Shown: positions 51,700 through 61,215 of the stretch, piece by piece
Layout: every line of letters begins with the position of its first letter
Numbering within the stretch: position 1 is the first letter of the stretch
Source: Scytonema sp035967975
GTDB taxonomy: Bacteria; Cyanobacteriota; Cyanobacteriia; Cyanobacteriales; Nostocaceae
DNA length: 64,000 nt
Assembly: GCA_035967975.1 (NCBI GenBank)
Contig: JAWQFQ010000019.1
Coordinates: 1-64,000 of the forward strand
Direction of reading: 5' to 3'
Notes under the pieces: generated by a model
Told to the model about the DNA's origin: nothing
Database searches by the model: none
Seen by the model: only the letters and a program-made list of their open reading frames with translations
Made by a program: the position numbers and the translations under genes

Positions 51700-52542
51700 T
51701 TAGTGGAGAAACCACATCCGGTGACTCGAGGAAGTATATAGATATTTGTAAAGAAACCAGGTATCAAGCACTAGTTCCAACAAAGCAATTAACACCGAGA
51801 TTGCTAGGGAAAAAATTACAGGTAGGCTGAGATTGGGAAATTTGCTTTGCACATCAACAATACCAAACAACAGCAAAAGTAGAAGTGAAATTCCCAACAG
51901 GAAAGATAACTTAGCGATCGCAATAATAAAGCGGCTCATCTCTAAGGTGCGCTTGTCAAGTTGAGAAAATCCTTCCAAGATTTCTTCTATGTTATTGATG
52001 ACAAGTAAAATTTGTTGTAGGTGCAGGTGAGTAGCTATGGAGCATCGTTGCTGTACTTGAGACGATTTATGCTTGAAATTTTCTAAAAACTCGTGCAAGG
52101 GTAGCGCTTGAGAGCTAGTTGTTGAGATTGAAAAATCTTTTAAATGCAAAGGGACTAAATAATCAATCACCCTGAGCAGGAGTTGATCAAAATTACTGAG
52201 TTCGGAGGGAAGAGACTGAGTCAGACGAATCAGTAGGTCAATCTGAATTTGAAGCGTGTAGTAGTCTTCATGTCGCCTTTGAACGATTAATTGGCTATTA
52301 AAAGTCAAAAAAACAATTAACACCCCCAATAAAGCCGCCAGGGACTGGGAAACAGCGGAAAAGAATTCTATCGCCACTTCTTGATGCAATTTTATCCAAG
52401 GAGAATGTTTCCTCATAACAAAAGCTAATGTAATCAAAAACACAAAGCTGACAATCGTTAGCTGATAATGAGTTAATACTATGATTGTTTTTCGTACTAA
52501 AGGAATAGTATTGAATTGCATCAGAATTCGGAGACTTTTCAT
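51700..52542 (-). CDS. Uncharacterised membrane protein with four predicted helices
   Basis: The 280-residue protein has hydrophobic segments at about 22-44, 65-85, 205-225 and 235-260. A cytoplasmic or periplasmic helical region lies between the second and third ('YYTLQIQIDLLIRLTQSLPS'). This resembles a pair of hairpins around a helical linker. No family is known to me. Confidence 0.65.
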   Translation of the reverse strand: MKSLRILMQFNTIPLVRKTIIVLTHYQLTIVSFVFLITLAFVMRKHSPWIKLHQEVAIEFFSAVSQSLAALLGVLIVFLTFNSQLIVQRRHEDYYTLQIQIDLLIRLTQSLPSELSNFDQLLLRVIDYLVPLHLKDFSISTTSSQALPLHEFLENFKHKSSQVQQRCSIATHLHLQQILLVINNIEEILEGFSQLDKRTLEMSRFIIAIAKLSFLLGISLLLLLLFGIVDVQSKFPNLSLPVIFSLAISVLIALLELVLDTWFLYKYLYTSSSHRMWFLH

Positions 52543-52856
52543 TGGTTAACTAAAATGTTTCAAACTATGAAAGGGTTTGACCATTTATTAATTGATTTTG
52601 TTTCATTTCACAATAATATTTGCTCCTTAAAGAAGTTGACTCTATGTATAGTTTGTGAAACAGTCGTACTAGTTCTTTCGCATTGATTAGCAAAGTCTCA
52701 CGTATTCATCTGAGCTTGCAAATCTTGGCTTTTGATTTCAATATAAACAGCAATCGTGAATAAGTTGGAAAGATTTTTTAAAGATTAAGAATACAGTTTT
52801 GCTTAAAGAAGGTTTTATTGCCATTTTACAACCTATCTGAAAAACTTGTATAATTT
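52543..52856. other. Divergent spacer without a gene
   Basis: AT-rich DNA between the divergent membrane-protein genes. It must hold both promoters; I see no clear operator or repeat. Confidence 0.5.
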
Positions 52857-53540
52857 ATGCTGAAATTAAAGGTGCTAAGATTCTTGAACACGAGACTGCG
52901 GTTACTCATATCCATTACAATTTCTGGGTTGGTTTATATACTTCTATGGCGGTCTGTTCTACGTCCAGCCACCTCAATTCTTATAGCTTGGAACTGTGGT
53001 ACTATATGTTTCTTAGGTTTAATTTGGTTAATGATGCTTAGGGCTACACCTGAAAAAACGCGTTTTCTAGCGAGAGTGCGAGTATCAGGAAGATGGGGTA
53101 TATTGACTTTAGTGGTTAGCGCAGCCTGTAGCAGCTTGTTGGCTATTGTTTATATACTTGCAGATACCAAAGGACTGTCAGAGCTTTTTAAGTTTTTACA
53201 CATTATATTAGCAGGATTTACGCTGATTAGTTCGTGGGCGCTGATACACACTATGTTTGCTTTGCAGTACGGACGTATGTACTATTCTTATGAACAAAGA
53301 AATAACGGAAATCTTAATAATCTAGGTGCTAAAGGTTTAGATTTTCCTGGTGACAATCCACCAGATTACTGGGACTTTTTATACTTTTCTTTTGTGATTG
53401 GAATGACTAGTCAAGTTTCAGATGTTCCAGTGCGATCACACAACATCAGACGTTTAACTCTTATACATAGCGTATTAACCTTTTTTTTTAACACAATGAT
53501 TTTGGCACTTAGCATTAACATCATTGCTAGTCTCATTTAA
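52857..53540 (+). CDS. DUF1345 membrane protein
   Basis: The 227-residue protein has about five hydrophobic segments and the DUF1345 signature 'DFLYFSFVIGMTSQVSDVPV' near residue 175, with 'WALIHTMFALQYGRMYY' before it. The family is an integral membrane group of unknown function that is common in cyanobacteria and proteobacteria. Confidence 0.85.
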   Translation: MLKLKVLRFLNTRLRLLISITISGLVYILLWRSVLRPATSILIAWNCGTICFLGLIWLMMLRATPEKTRFLARVRVSGRWGILTLVVSAACSSLLAIVYILADTKGLSELFKFLHIILAGFTLISSWALIHTMFALQYGRMYYSYEQRNNGNLNNLGAKGLDFPGDNPPDYWDFLYFSFVIGMTSQVSDVPVRSHNIRRLTLIHSVLTFFFNTMILALSINIIASLI

Positions 53541-53895
53541 TATGTAACCTAATTTAATCATGAAAAATCAGAATCAAGATAGTTTAAGGTATCAATTAAC
53601 CAGAGGTTATTAATAATTCAGAAGGCAGCAGAAGACTGGGATCTGCTATGATCCCACACTTTTAAGTGTGGAATTGAAGCCCGCGATCGCGTTTTCAAAT
53701 TTGATGAAATAGTAGAGGCGCATAGTTACATGGAAGAAAACCGCGCAACTGGGAAGCTAGTGATATTGGTCGATTGAAAAAACACTCAAATCTAACTTTG
53801 AACGATTGATGTGACACAAAATTATCGTCTGAATGAAACATGACCGACACATAGCTTGATTAGAGTAACAATATCTCGTGTAAAGGATTCGTGCA
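53541..53895. other. Spacer with two tandem hairpins
   Basis: GGGATC...GATCCC at 53638-53655 (GGGATCTGCTATGATCCC) is followed directly by CCACACTTTTAAGTGTGG (about 53654-53671), a perfect palindrome. They may end the DUF1345 transcript or mark an old IS200-type end. No gene is seen. Confidence 0.55.
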
Positions 53896-54069
53896 ATGTC
53901 TGTTAAATTTAATGACTTTGGTTTAGACAAAAGTTTGGCATATATAACTGAAGCTGCACTTGAAGTATTCAGCCCTAATCATGACAGCTATCCATTAATT
54001 GGCGTGCAACCTTTTGACGGTGAACCTTGGAAAGAGCGCAAGCACTCCGATAAACGCAAGCGTTACTAA
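53896..54069 (+). CDS. Short cyanobacterial protein (57 residues)
   Basis: The ORF begins 'MSVKFNDFGLDKSLAYITEA' and continues 'ALEVFSPNHDSYPLIGVQPF', ending in a basic tail 'ERKHSDKRKRY'. AAAGGATTCGTGCA precedes the ATG and holds a ribosome site. Its organised start with a predicted amphipathic helix suggests a real gene. I do not know its function. It lies just upstream of the deleted protease gene. Confidence 0.6.
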   Translation: MSVKFNDFGLDKSLAYITEAALEVFSPNHDSYPLIGVQPFDGEPWKERKHSDKRKRY

Positions 54070-54101
54070 TTCGTTAACATCAAAGACATCTCCAGGAAAA
54101 A

Positions 54102-54173
54102 TGTAGAGACGTGTTAGCCTTCACAAAGAGTTCCGTAGGGCAAATGGCACTTCATGCCATTTCGCGTCTCTAC
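54102..54173. repeat. GTAGAGACG/CGTCTCTAC inverted repeat
   Basis: GTAGAGACG at 54102-54110 and CGTCTCTAC ending at 54173 enclose GGCAAATGGCACTTCATGCC, itself partly self-complementary (ATGGCACTTCATGCCAT). This element is widespread between cyanobacterial genes. It ends eight bases before the ribosome site of the protease pseudogene. Confidence 0.7.
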
Positions 54174-54198
54174 TTTTAAATTTGGAGGATTAAACTAT

Positions 54199-54875
54199 AT
54201 GAAAACATTAAATGATAATACCCAAAAGTCTGATTCATTTGATAATTTTGACAGAGAAAATTCTCGATTTAAGCCTAAGGAATTGTATTATCCGACCTGG
54301 AAAGAAGTACTGACTTATACAGGATTGATGCTAGCAGGAGCCGGAATTACACTTCTAGGAGTAAGACTACTACCAAACAATACTCAATTAGTGCGATCGC
54401 CACAAAACGTTTTGAGTTCAACACCCACTCAACCATCGACCAATTATAACTTTGTGACATCGGTAGTTGATAAAGTTGGACCCGCTGTAGTCCGAATTAA
54501 TTCTACTCAAAAAATAACAAACCCGAACGCTGACATTTTTAACGATTCATTCTTTCAACAATTTTTCGGTTCTCAATTACCTAAACTCCCATCTCAAGAA
54601 ATTGTTCGGGGGATAGGTTCTGGCTTTATTTTCAATTCTAATGGCAAGATTTTGACCAATGCTCACGTTCACCTGCTGCTCAGGCAGGAATCCGGGCTGG
54701 GGATGTAGTCGTCAAGGTAAATAATCAACCTGTAACTCAGGACGAACAACTGCAACAAGCTGTAGAAAATAGTGCGATTGGTAGCAATTTACAATTACAA
54801 ATTCGTCGTCAAGGACAAACTTTCAACCTGAAAGTAAAGCCAGGTAAATTAGCTCAAAATACTAGTCAGGAGTAG
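54199..54875 (+). pseudogene. hhoA: HtrA-type protease with catalytic core deleted
   Basis: ATG 54199 follows GGAGGATTAAACTAT. The first 157 or so codons match the intact paralogue at 59090 through 'GKILTNAHV'. The DNA then jumps to 'SPAAQAGIRAGDVVVKVNNQ' of the PDZ domain, in another frame, and ends 'VKPGKLAQNTSQE' at 54875. The catalytic Asp and Ser, and roughly 600 bases of DNA, are missing. The junction creates a short tail 'HLLLRQESGLGM' on the first frame. The transcript may still make an exported fragment with the membrane anchor and His. Confidence 0.85.
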
Positions 54876-55124
54876 AGATATTACTGAAAAAGGGAAAACG
54901 TAACAGGGAATAAGGAATCTCCTATTCCCTGTTTTCTTTTAATTATATAATTCCAATCTACATTCCATTGACACAATCCTGACATAAAGCGGACATAAAT
55001 GATTTGTATATTGTAATTATAGGAAATAAATTAATCCTCTGTGAAAATAGTAATTAAATCAGCTTAACAACCAGTTGAATAACTAACTAAAACTATTATC
55101 AAATTCTTCACGAGAGTTTAATTA

Positions 55125-55646
55125 ATGTCCTTACCAATAAAAAATACTCCAATAAAAAGGAAGGTTTTTATCATAAAAACAAAAAGTATTGTTACAACCC
55201 TAGCAGCAATTGCGATGGCTCCAGCCGTGCTATTTGGATCGGGAGTAGCAAGAGCTAATACTACACAAGGTAATCAACAGACTGCTAAGAATTTGTATTC
55301 ATCAACAACAAAGACATCAAACACTATTTCGAGTTCTTCAAACACCTCCAACAACTCAACCCCATCGAAGATGAGTAAATTGGCATCATTAAATTCTAGT
55401 TCGGTGATGAATAATTCATTAAAATTAATGGGAATACTTCGCGTTGGTAGCCGAGGACAAAATGTGAAAACCCTTCAATCTTTTCTCAACAAGCAAGGAC
55501 TTTATAAAAGTGCAATTGATGGTATATACGGTTATCGAACCCAAGCAGCGGTTAAAACCTTCCAGCGCAGGCACAATTTAGTCGCTGATGGTGTTGTTGG
55601 TTCCAGAACCGAAAATCTAATTAATAAAATGCAGGTGACTTCATAA
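55125..55646 (+). CDS. Exported peptidoglycan-binding protein
   Basis: The 173-residue protein has an N-terminal signal ('IVTTLAAIAMAPAVLFGSGV', ending ARA at about 45), a Ser/Thr/Asn-rich linker (46-100), and a PG_binding_1 domain (about 105-170) with 'LRVGSRGQNVKTLQSFLNKQ' and 'IDGIYGYRTQAAVKTFQRRH'. It should be anchored to murein in the periplasm. No catalytic domain is attached. Confidence 0.85.
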   Translation: MSLPIKNTPIKRKVFIIKTKSIVTTLAAIAMAPAVLFGSGVARANTTQGNQQTAKNLYSSTTKTSNTISSSSNTSNNSTPSKMSKLASLNSSSVMNNSLKLMGILRVGSRGQNVKTLQSFLNKQGLYKSAIDGIYGYRTQAAVKTFQRRHNLVADGVVGSRTENLINKMQVTS

Positions 55647-56735
55647 TTTCCACTTTGCAACTGAATAAAAAACTTTGTCCAGGGGGCTGGAGATTGGAGA
55701 TTAGGGTAGCTGACATCTTGCACCATTATCTAGTGGAGTGAGGCAACAGGCAATAGGCAATGGTACTGGGATACAGCCATTTCAATCTCAATGAAAAATA
55801 GCTAAATATTTATGCGTAGGTACTTACAATACATCAATCCTAGACTTAACGCATAATCTCTGAGAACTAAAAAGTTTGATTTTTAAATGAATAAGAGTTA
55901 ACATCACCTACCCTAGGGGCGTAACGCATTGCGCCCCTCTTTCTTTTTCTTTTATCATCTGCGAATAAATTGTTTTTTAGCCCAAAGAGTAAATACTATA
56001 CAGATGCTCTAAGTATTACAAAAAAACTTAAAAAAAGATATATTTACAAGTATTATAGCAATCCTAAATGATTTATAAACAATTCGGTTGCCTACCTATT
56101 GCCTATTTCCTGTTGCCTGTCCTGACGAGGTGTTTGCAACTCAAATAGGAATGCTATATCATAAATATATAATATATAAAAACAAATATAGTGTTATTTT
56201 TCATTTGAATACAATATTTTTGAATACTTACTATTATGAAAAAGATAATCTAAACCACGTCTACTTTGAAAACCGTAGTTTTTTGTCATTAAGATAAACC
56301 TTACAACTCAAGCCGCATCTGGATTATGTTCTCTTCGGACAAAACTCCAGGTTTCAAAATGGACGGGGTTTAAAAGGAATTTACATAAAAACAGAAAATA
56401 TAACAATAAAAACAAGTTAAAAATTAAATATCCAAACAATGAAGATATTGATAATAAAATTGTTATATTCATAATATAAAACTAATTCAATTTATGAATT
56501 TAACAAAAGATGAATTCAGTTCAATACTAATGAATAAATTTTCTAAAATCCTTCAATTGCTCTCAATTAGGATAATTGTAGACATTTTCACACTATTGGT
56601 AGGTGAGAGCTATTGTAACTCGTCAGGAATTCAACTATACTTTTATGTTAAAAGCCTGATATGACAATATTGTGTCAAACGTTTGAATACTCTATAACTA
56701 AAGGGAGAAGTGTAAATGACCTAAAGGATGAGGCG
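55647..56735. other. Kilobase AT-rich spacer with inverted heptamers
   Basis: AGGCAACAGGCAATAGGCAA (55741-55760) and TTGCCTACCTATTGCCTATT (56089-56108) face each other across about 330 bases. An ORF at 56088-56297 starts within this repeat and is not accepted. The part 56140-56660 is very AT-rich, without a gene. A conserved small RNA cannot be excluded. Confidence 0.5.
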
Positions 56736-57449
56736 ATGTCGGATATAGAAATTTTGCTAGTTGAGGACGAGCCAGAAATCGCGCAATTAATCAAACTCAC
56801 CTTAGAAAGAGAAGGATTTTCAACTCGCCATTGTAATAACGGTTTAGCGGCTTTGGAAATATTTAAGCAGCAACAACCAGATTTAATTATTCTGGACTTA
56901 ATGATTCCGGGTTTGGATGGTTTGGAAGTTTGTGCAAGAATTCGTCAAAAGCTGGGAGAAAAAGACCCATATATATTGATGTTGACAGCGAAAAGTGAAG
57001 AAATCGACCGCATAGTCGGGTTATCTACTGGTGCTGATGATTACCTAACCAAGCCTTTTAGCCCAAAAGAACTAGTGGCTAGAGTCCGAGCTTTGTTACG
57101 TCGCAGTCTGCGACACATCGAGCAGGATTTGATTTACCGCAGCCAACATTTTATTGTCAATGTCAATCAACGTACAGCTAGCAAAAAGCTCGAATCTGGA
57201 GAAGACCAAGTATTAGATTTAACCACATTAGAATTTAATCTTCTGTCTACATTTATTAGTCAACCCCAAAGAGTGTGGAACCGCACTCAGTTAATAGATA
57301 AACTTTGGGGAGATAATTTTTTTGGTGATGAACGAGTTGTCGATACTCATGTTGCCCGATTGCGGAAAAAAATAGAACCCGATCCGGCTCATCCGACTTT
57401 CGTGAAAACGGTAACAGGTGTAGGTTACAAGTTTGAAGATGCAACTTAG
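56736..57449 (+). CDS. OmpR-family response regulator
   Basis: I choose ATG 56736, since AAGGATGAGG lies just before it and it yields the normal start 'MSDIEILLVEDEPEIAQLIK'; an extension to 56661 is possible. The 237-residue protein has Asp54 ('LIILDLMIPG'), Lys in 'LTKPFSPKEL', and a winged helix ('VVDTHVARLRKKIEPDPAHP'). It is of the BaeR/ManR-like type. Its kinase partner downstream is broken. Confidence 0.9.
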   Translation: MSDIEILLVEDEPEIAQLIKLTLEREGFSTRHCNNGLAALEIFKQQQPDLIILDLMIPGLDGLEVCARIRQKLGEKDPYILMLTAKSEEIDRIVGLSTGADDYLTKPFSPKELVARVRALLRRSLRHIEQDLIYRSQHFIVNVNQRTASKKLESGEDQVLDLTTLEFNLLSTFISQPQRVWNRTQLIDKLWGDNFFGDERVVDTHVARLRKKIEPDPAHPTFVKTVTGVGYKFEDAT

Positions 57450-57512
57450 TACAGCATGGCGAAATTAAAAATTAAGAATTAAAAATGCTTTACTCTTTCC
57501 CTGATAGTAATT

Positions 57513-58331
57513 ATGGGTCATTCTCGGCGAAAAAGGTCTTTACCTTTAGCAACGCGGTTGTTTTTTTCTCACCTGCTAGTCATGTTAGTTGCGGTTGTTA
57601 CTTTGGTAACGACTGGAAAGCTATCTTCTTCATTGTTCTTTCTCTTGCATCTACGGAATTTAGAGGCAATGGGGTCAAGTTTGACAGACATCCGTACTGA
57701 TTTAATTGCAGGATTTGATACTGCTTGGAATCGCAGTATATTTTGGGCAGTACTTATTGGTGCTACGACAGCTGGGATTTTAAGTTACTGGGTTTCTCGG
57801 AGGATTACTCAACCGTTAAAGCAGATAGAGCGAGTTACACAAAAGTTTGCTATTGGAAAGTTAGACGAACGTCTACCAGCTAGTAGAATTCCCGAACTCA
57901 ATCGGTTGTCAGCCAGTTTTAACTATCTAGCTGAAAATTTGGAAGGGGTAGAAAAACGACGGAGAGAATTGATTGGTGATTTAACGCACGAACTGAGGAC
58001 ACCACTGACGGTTATTAACGGGTATTTAGAAGGGCTGGCTGACAACCAAATTGAACCAAGCAATGAACTATACCTTTCGTTAATACGGGAAACAAAGCGG
58101 TTACAGCGGTTGGTGAATGATATGTAAGAATTATCGAAAGCGGAAGCAGGTTATTTGCCAATTCATTTAGCAACGCTTTCAGTTAAACCGTTATTATTAT
58201 CCTTGGTGGAAAGGTTTTCCGATCAGTTGGTTGATGATAGTTTGGTTATCCGATTGGAATGTCCTTTGGAACTACCGCCCGTTTTAGCTGATGGCGATCG
58301 CCTTTTGGATTATTTTAAACCAGGCAGCTAA
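57513..58331 (+). pseudogene. Sensor histidine kinase, nonsense mutation and 3' loss
   Basis: The first 204 codons encode two transmembrane helices (about 17-37 and 75-93), a HAMP domain and HisKA 'GDLTHELRTPLTVINGYLEG'. At 58125 a TAA interrupts the frame where relatives have 'NDMQELSKAE', consistent with a CAA-to-TAA change. The same frame goes on with 'ELSKAEAGYLPIHLATLSVK' to 'LADGDRLLDYFKPGS' and a stop at 58329. The ATPase domain that should follow is absent. The product cannot phosphorylate the upstream regulator. Confidence 0.85.
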
Positions 58332-58361
58332 CTCATGATAAATTATCATTACCTGATGCAA

Positions 58362-58934
58362 CTAATTATTAATTAAACGGGCAGATATTTCTGATAACTT
58401 AGTTTCTAAAACTTGCAACTGTTCCTTCTGTACTTTCAGAAGTCGCATAATCTCAGCAATTTCATCTTCTCGCAACAGATTCATTTTATCATGTAGTAAC
58501 TCAATTTCTAATTCTGCTTTTTTATTGACTTCATAGTCGTATTTTGCATCCTGCCGATCAATGATAGCTTGACGGTTCTGACTCATCATAATGATAGGTG
58601 CCGTGTAAGCTGCTTGAAAAGATAACATTAGGTTAAGTAATATAAATGGATATGGGTCCCAGTGTTTGACGTAAGCCGTCACATTGAGAATAATCCATAG
58701 CAGAAGCAAAAAACTTTGAATGACGATAAATCGCCAAGAACCAACAGTATCAGCCACTATGTCAGCCAACCTGTCACCCAGAGTTGTTGAAGACTGAGGT
58801 GGGTTTTGAGCAGGTTTTCGTTCGCGCAAACGCTGTAATAGTCTATACTCTTCTGTACTAATACGAGCGCGTAAAGGTTTTTTTTGCATATTGGTTGTGG
58901 TTTCTCTGCCTTGAATTAATTTTTGCTTAAGCAT
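58362..58934 (-). CDS. DUF1003 membrane protein
   Basis: The 190-residue protein has 'DRLADIVADTVGSWRFIVIQ' and 'DPYPFILLNLMLSFQAAYTA', then 'PIIMMSQNRQAIIDRQDAKY', the DUF1003 signature with two transmembrane helices (about 68-90 and 97-118). A charged coiled coil completes the C-terminus. A later start at residue 16 ('MQKKPLRARI') is possible. The function is unknown; the gene abuts the broken kinase, whose 3' end was lost at this border. Confidence 0.85.
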   Translation of the reverse strand: MLKQKLIQGRETTTNMQKKPLRARISTEEYRLLQRLRERKPAQNPPQSSTTLGDRLADIVADTVGSWRFIVIQSFLLLLWIILNVTAYVKHWDPYPFILLNLMLSFQAAYTAPIIMMSQNRQAIIDRQDAKYDYEVNKKAELEIELLHDKMNLLREDEIAEIMRLLKVQKEQLQVLETKLSEISARLINN

Positions 58935-59089
58935 ACTTTAACTGATACTGATAAAGATGGATTCACAAAACAATTCCCGTCGCGGTAGTCGTTAAGAACG
59001 AATCTTCCCGAGTTCTTTATATTTGTCAACTATTATTAAGAAATAACACACATACACCAATCAAGTAAAATTTGTATCAAAAATAAATT

Positions 59090-60376
59090 ATGAAAATTCC
59101 AAATCACAATTTTCAAGATAACTCTGTGTCTGATTCTTCCAATCAACAGCTACCAACTAATGAGCCACATTGGAAAAAGTCAATGACTCATCTTGGGTTA
59201 ATGTTAGTTGGAGCAGGAATTGCTGTCGTAGGTATACATCTGTCACCAGATAACGCCGCACGCCACACCCCTCAAGCGGCGATCGCTGCAAATACAACCC
59301 AATCACCAACACAACCTCCCCAAAACCTAGAAACAGCTCGCAGTTCTAACTTTATTACAGAAGTCGTAGATCGCGTTGGACCTGCAGTAGTACGGATTGA
59401 TTCAACTCAAACAGTTAATCATCCTGCATCTGATATTTTTCAAGACCCCTTCTTCCGCCAGTTCTTTGGACCTGAATTTAATGCACCTCCCTCGAAAGAA
59501 ACTGTTCGAGGAGTCGGTTCTGGCTTCATCATTAATTCTAATGGTGAGATTTTGACAAATGCTCACGTAGTGAATGGAGCTGATACAGTGACAGTGACGC
59601 TCAAAGATGGGCGCAGTTTTCAAGGCAAAGTTATGGGTGCTGATACGGTAACAGATGTTGCCGTTGTTAAGATAAAAGCAAATAACTTGCCCACAGTGTC
59701 TTTAGGTAACTCTGAGCAACTCAAGCCAGGAGAATGGGCTATAGCTATTGGGAACCCCTTAGGTTTAGATAATACAGTTACTGAAGGCATTATTAGTGCG
59801 ACAGGTCGCTCCAGTTCTCAAGTAGGAGTACCAGACAAGCGAGTCAATTTTATTCAAACGGATGCAGCGATTAATCCCGGTAATTCTGGAGGACCACTGC
59901 TGAATTCCCAAGGTCAGGTCATCGGTATTAACACTGCTATTATTCAAAACGCTCAAGGTTTGGGCTTTTCTATTCCCATTAACACAGCTAAAAATATCGC
60001 CAATCAATTGATTGCTAAAGGGAAAGTTGAACACGCTTATTTAGGCGTTCAAATGGTGACACTAACACCAGAACTAAAGCAGCAAATAAATGATAACCCT
60101 AACGCCCCGATTAGTGTTCTCGAATCTCAGGGTGTTTTAGTCGTCAAAGTTATACCCGATTCACCAGCCGCTAAAGAAGGAATTCGTGCTGGTGACGTGA
60201 TTGTCAAGGTAAATAATCAACCTATTTCTAAAGCTGATAACTTACAACAAGCAGTAGAAAGTTCTTCTGTTGGTAGTAATTTACTAATAGAAGTTCGTCG
60301 AAATGGACAAACTCTCAACCTGAGTATAAAACCAGGAGCTTATCCGATTGCAGATAATTCTGATAATCAGGGTTAA
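59090..60376 (+). CDS. hhoA: HtrA/HhoA-type serine protease with PDZ domain
   Basis: The 428-residue protein has an N-terminal membrane anchor (about 33-50) and a trypsin domain with His159 ('LTNAHV'), Asp189 ('VTDVAVVKI') and Ser266 ('GNSGGPL'). A PDZ domain (about 310-410) has 'SPAAKEGIRAGDVIVKVNNQ'. All catalytic residues are present. Such Deg/Hho proteases degrade or refold damaged proteins in the periplasm under stress. The paralogue at 54199 has lost its core. Confidence 0.95.
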   Translation: MKIPNHNFQDNSVSDSSNQQLPTNEPHWKKSMTHLGLMLVGAGIAVVGIHLSPDNAARHTPQAAIAANTTQSPTQPPQNLETARSSNFITEVVDRVGPAVVRIDSTQTVNHPASDIFQDPFFRQFFGPEFNAPPSKETVRGVGSGFIINSNGEILTNAHVVNGADTVTVTLKDGRSFQGKVMGADTVTDVAVVKIKANNLPTVSLGNSEQLKPGEWAIAIGNPLGLDNTVTEGIISATGRSSSQVGVPDKRVNFIQTDAAINPGNSGGPLLNSQGQVIGINTAIIQNAQGLGFSIPINTAKNIANQLIAKGKVEHAYLGVQMVTLTPELKQQINDNPNAPISVLESQGVLVVKVIPDSPAAKEGIRAGDVIVKVNNQPISKADNLQQAVESSSVGSNLLIEVRRNGQTLNLSIKPGAYPIADNSDNQG

Positions 60377-60405
60377 TGTACTATTTGTAACAAACCGCGA
60401 AAATT

Positions 60406-60545
60406 AGAAACCCGGTATCTTGGAGATACCGGGTTTCTGGGATTTCTAAAGCAGTATTGGGACGTCCTGAAGTTACTTCATTTATGCTGACGTCTGAGAC
60501 AGACGTACCACAAGAGATTTAGTTTTTTATTTAGAAGTCCCTAAG
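60406..60545. repeat. CCGG palindrome plus GACGTCTGAGACAGACG element
   Basis: The 33-bp palindrome at 60406-60438 is identical to that at 40994-41026. From 60485 to 60545 lies the reverse complement of the element at 41128-41190 (CTGACGTCTGAGACAGACG, then AGAAGTCCCTAAG). It reaches the purQ stop codon (60541-60543). It may end both convergent transcripts. Confidence 0.75.
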
Positions 60546-61215
60546 CCATTGCGGCTGCTTTTTCTAACAAACCTTGGAATAACTTCAACCCATCTTCACC
60601 ACCCAGTGTTGGGTCAGAAGCCCTTTCTGGGTGTGGCATCATTCCTAACACGTTACCTTGACGATTGCAAATTCCAGCGATGTTATTTAGCGAACCGTTA
60701 GGATTCTGTCCCTGATAGCGGAACAAGACTTGACCGTTGTCTTCTATTCTTGCTAAAGTCTTTGCATCAGCATAGAAGCGTCCTTCTCCGTGAGCAATAG
60801 GCAGTGTAATGATTTCACCTGTTTTGTAGTTTTGCGTCCAACTCAAATCTGTACGCTCAACTTTCATGGGGACGCGATCGCAGACGAAATGCAACTCCCG
60901 ATTTTTTGCCAAGGCTCCCGGTAGAAGCCCTGCCTCAGTTAATACTTGAAATCCATTACAAATACCTAGAACTGTTTTTCCCTTCTGCGCGTGTTCCACG
61001 ACCTGCTGCATGACAGGGGAAAACCGGGCGATCGCACCACAGCGCAAATAGTCTCCGTAGCTAAAGCCACCAGGGATAATTATGACATCCAAATCGGAGA
61101 TATCAGTATCCTGATGCCAAACCATGCGAGTTGGTTGCTTGAGCACATCTTTTGTGACATAAGCAACATCGCGATCGCAATTAGAACCCGGAAAAACGAC
61201 AACTCCAAATTTCAT
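60541..61215 (-). CDS. purQ: Phosphoribosylformylglycinamidine synthase, glutaminase subunit
   Basis: The 224-residue protein is a class I glutamine amidotransferase: 'FGVVVFPGSNCDRDVAYV' at the start, nucleophile Cys86 in 'VLGICNGFQVLTEAG', and His195/Glu197 in 'GMMPHPERASDP'. It supplies ammonia to PurL in the fourth step of purine synthesis. It follows purS, from which it is separated by a 96-bp spacer of heptamer repeats. purL is not in the window. Confidence 0.95.
   Translation of the reverse strand: MKFGVVVFPGSNCDRDVAYVTKDVLKQPTRMVWHQDTDISDLDVIIIPGGFSYGDYLRCGAIARFSPVMQQVVEHAQKGKTVLGICNGFQVLTEAGLLPGALAKNRELHFVCDRVPMKVERTDLSWTQNYKTGEIITLPIAHGEGRFYADAKTLARIEDNGQVLFRYQGQNPNGSLNNIAGICNRQGNVLGMMPHPERASDPTLGGEDGLKLFQGLLEKAAAMA

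Noticed and set aside
53638..53671. Tandem hairpins as a riboswitch or small RNA
   Set aside because: Two simple palindromes next to each other without other conserved structure; a terminator or IS remnant is the simpler reading.
56088..56297. 69-codon ORF as a gene
   Set aside because: It starts inside a TTGCCTA-type repeat and continues in very AT-rich DNA.
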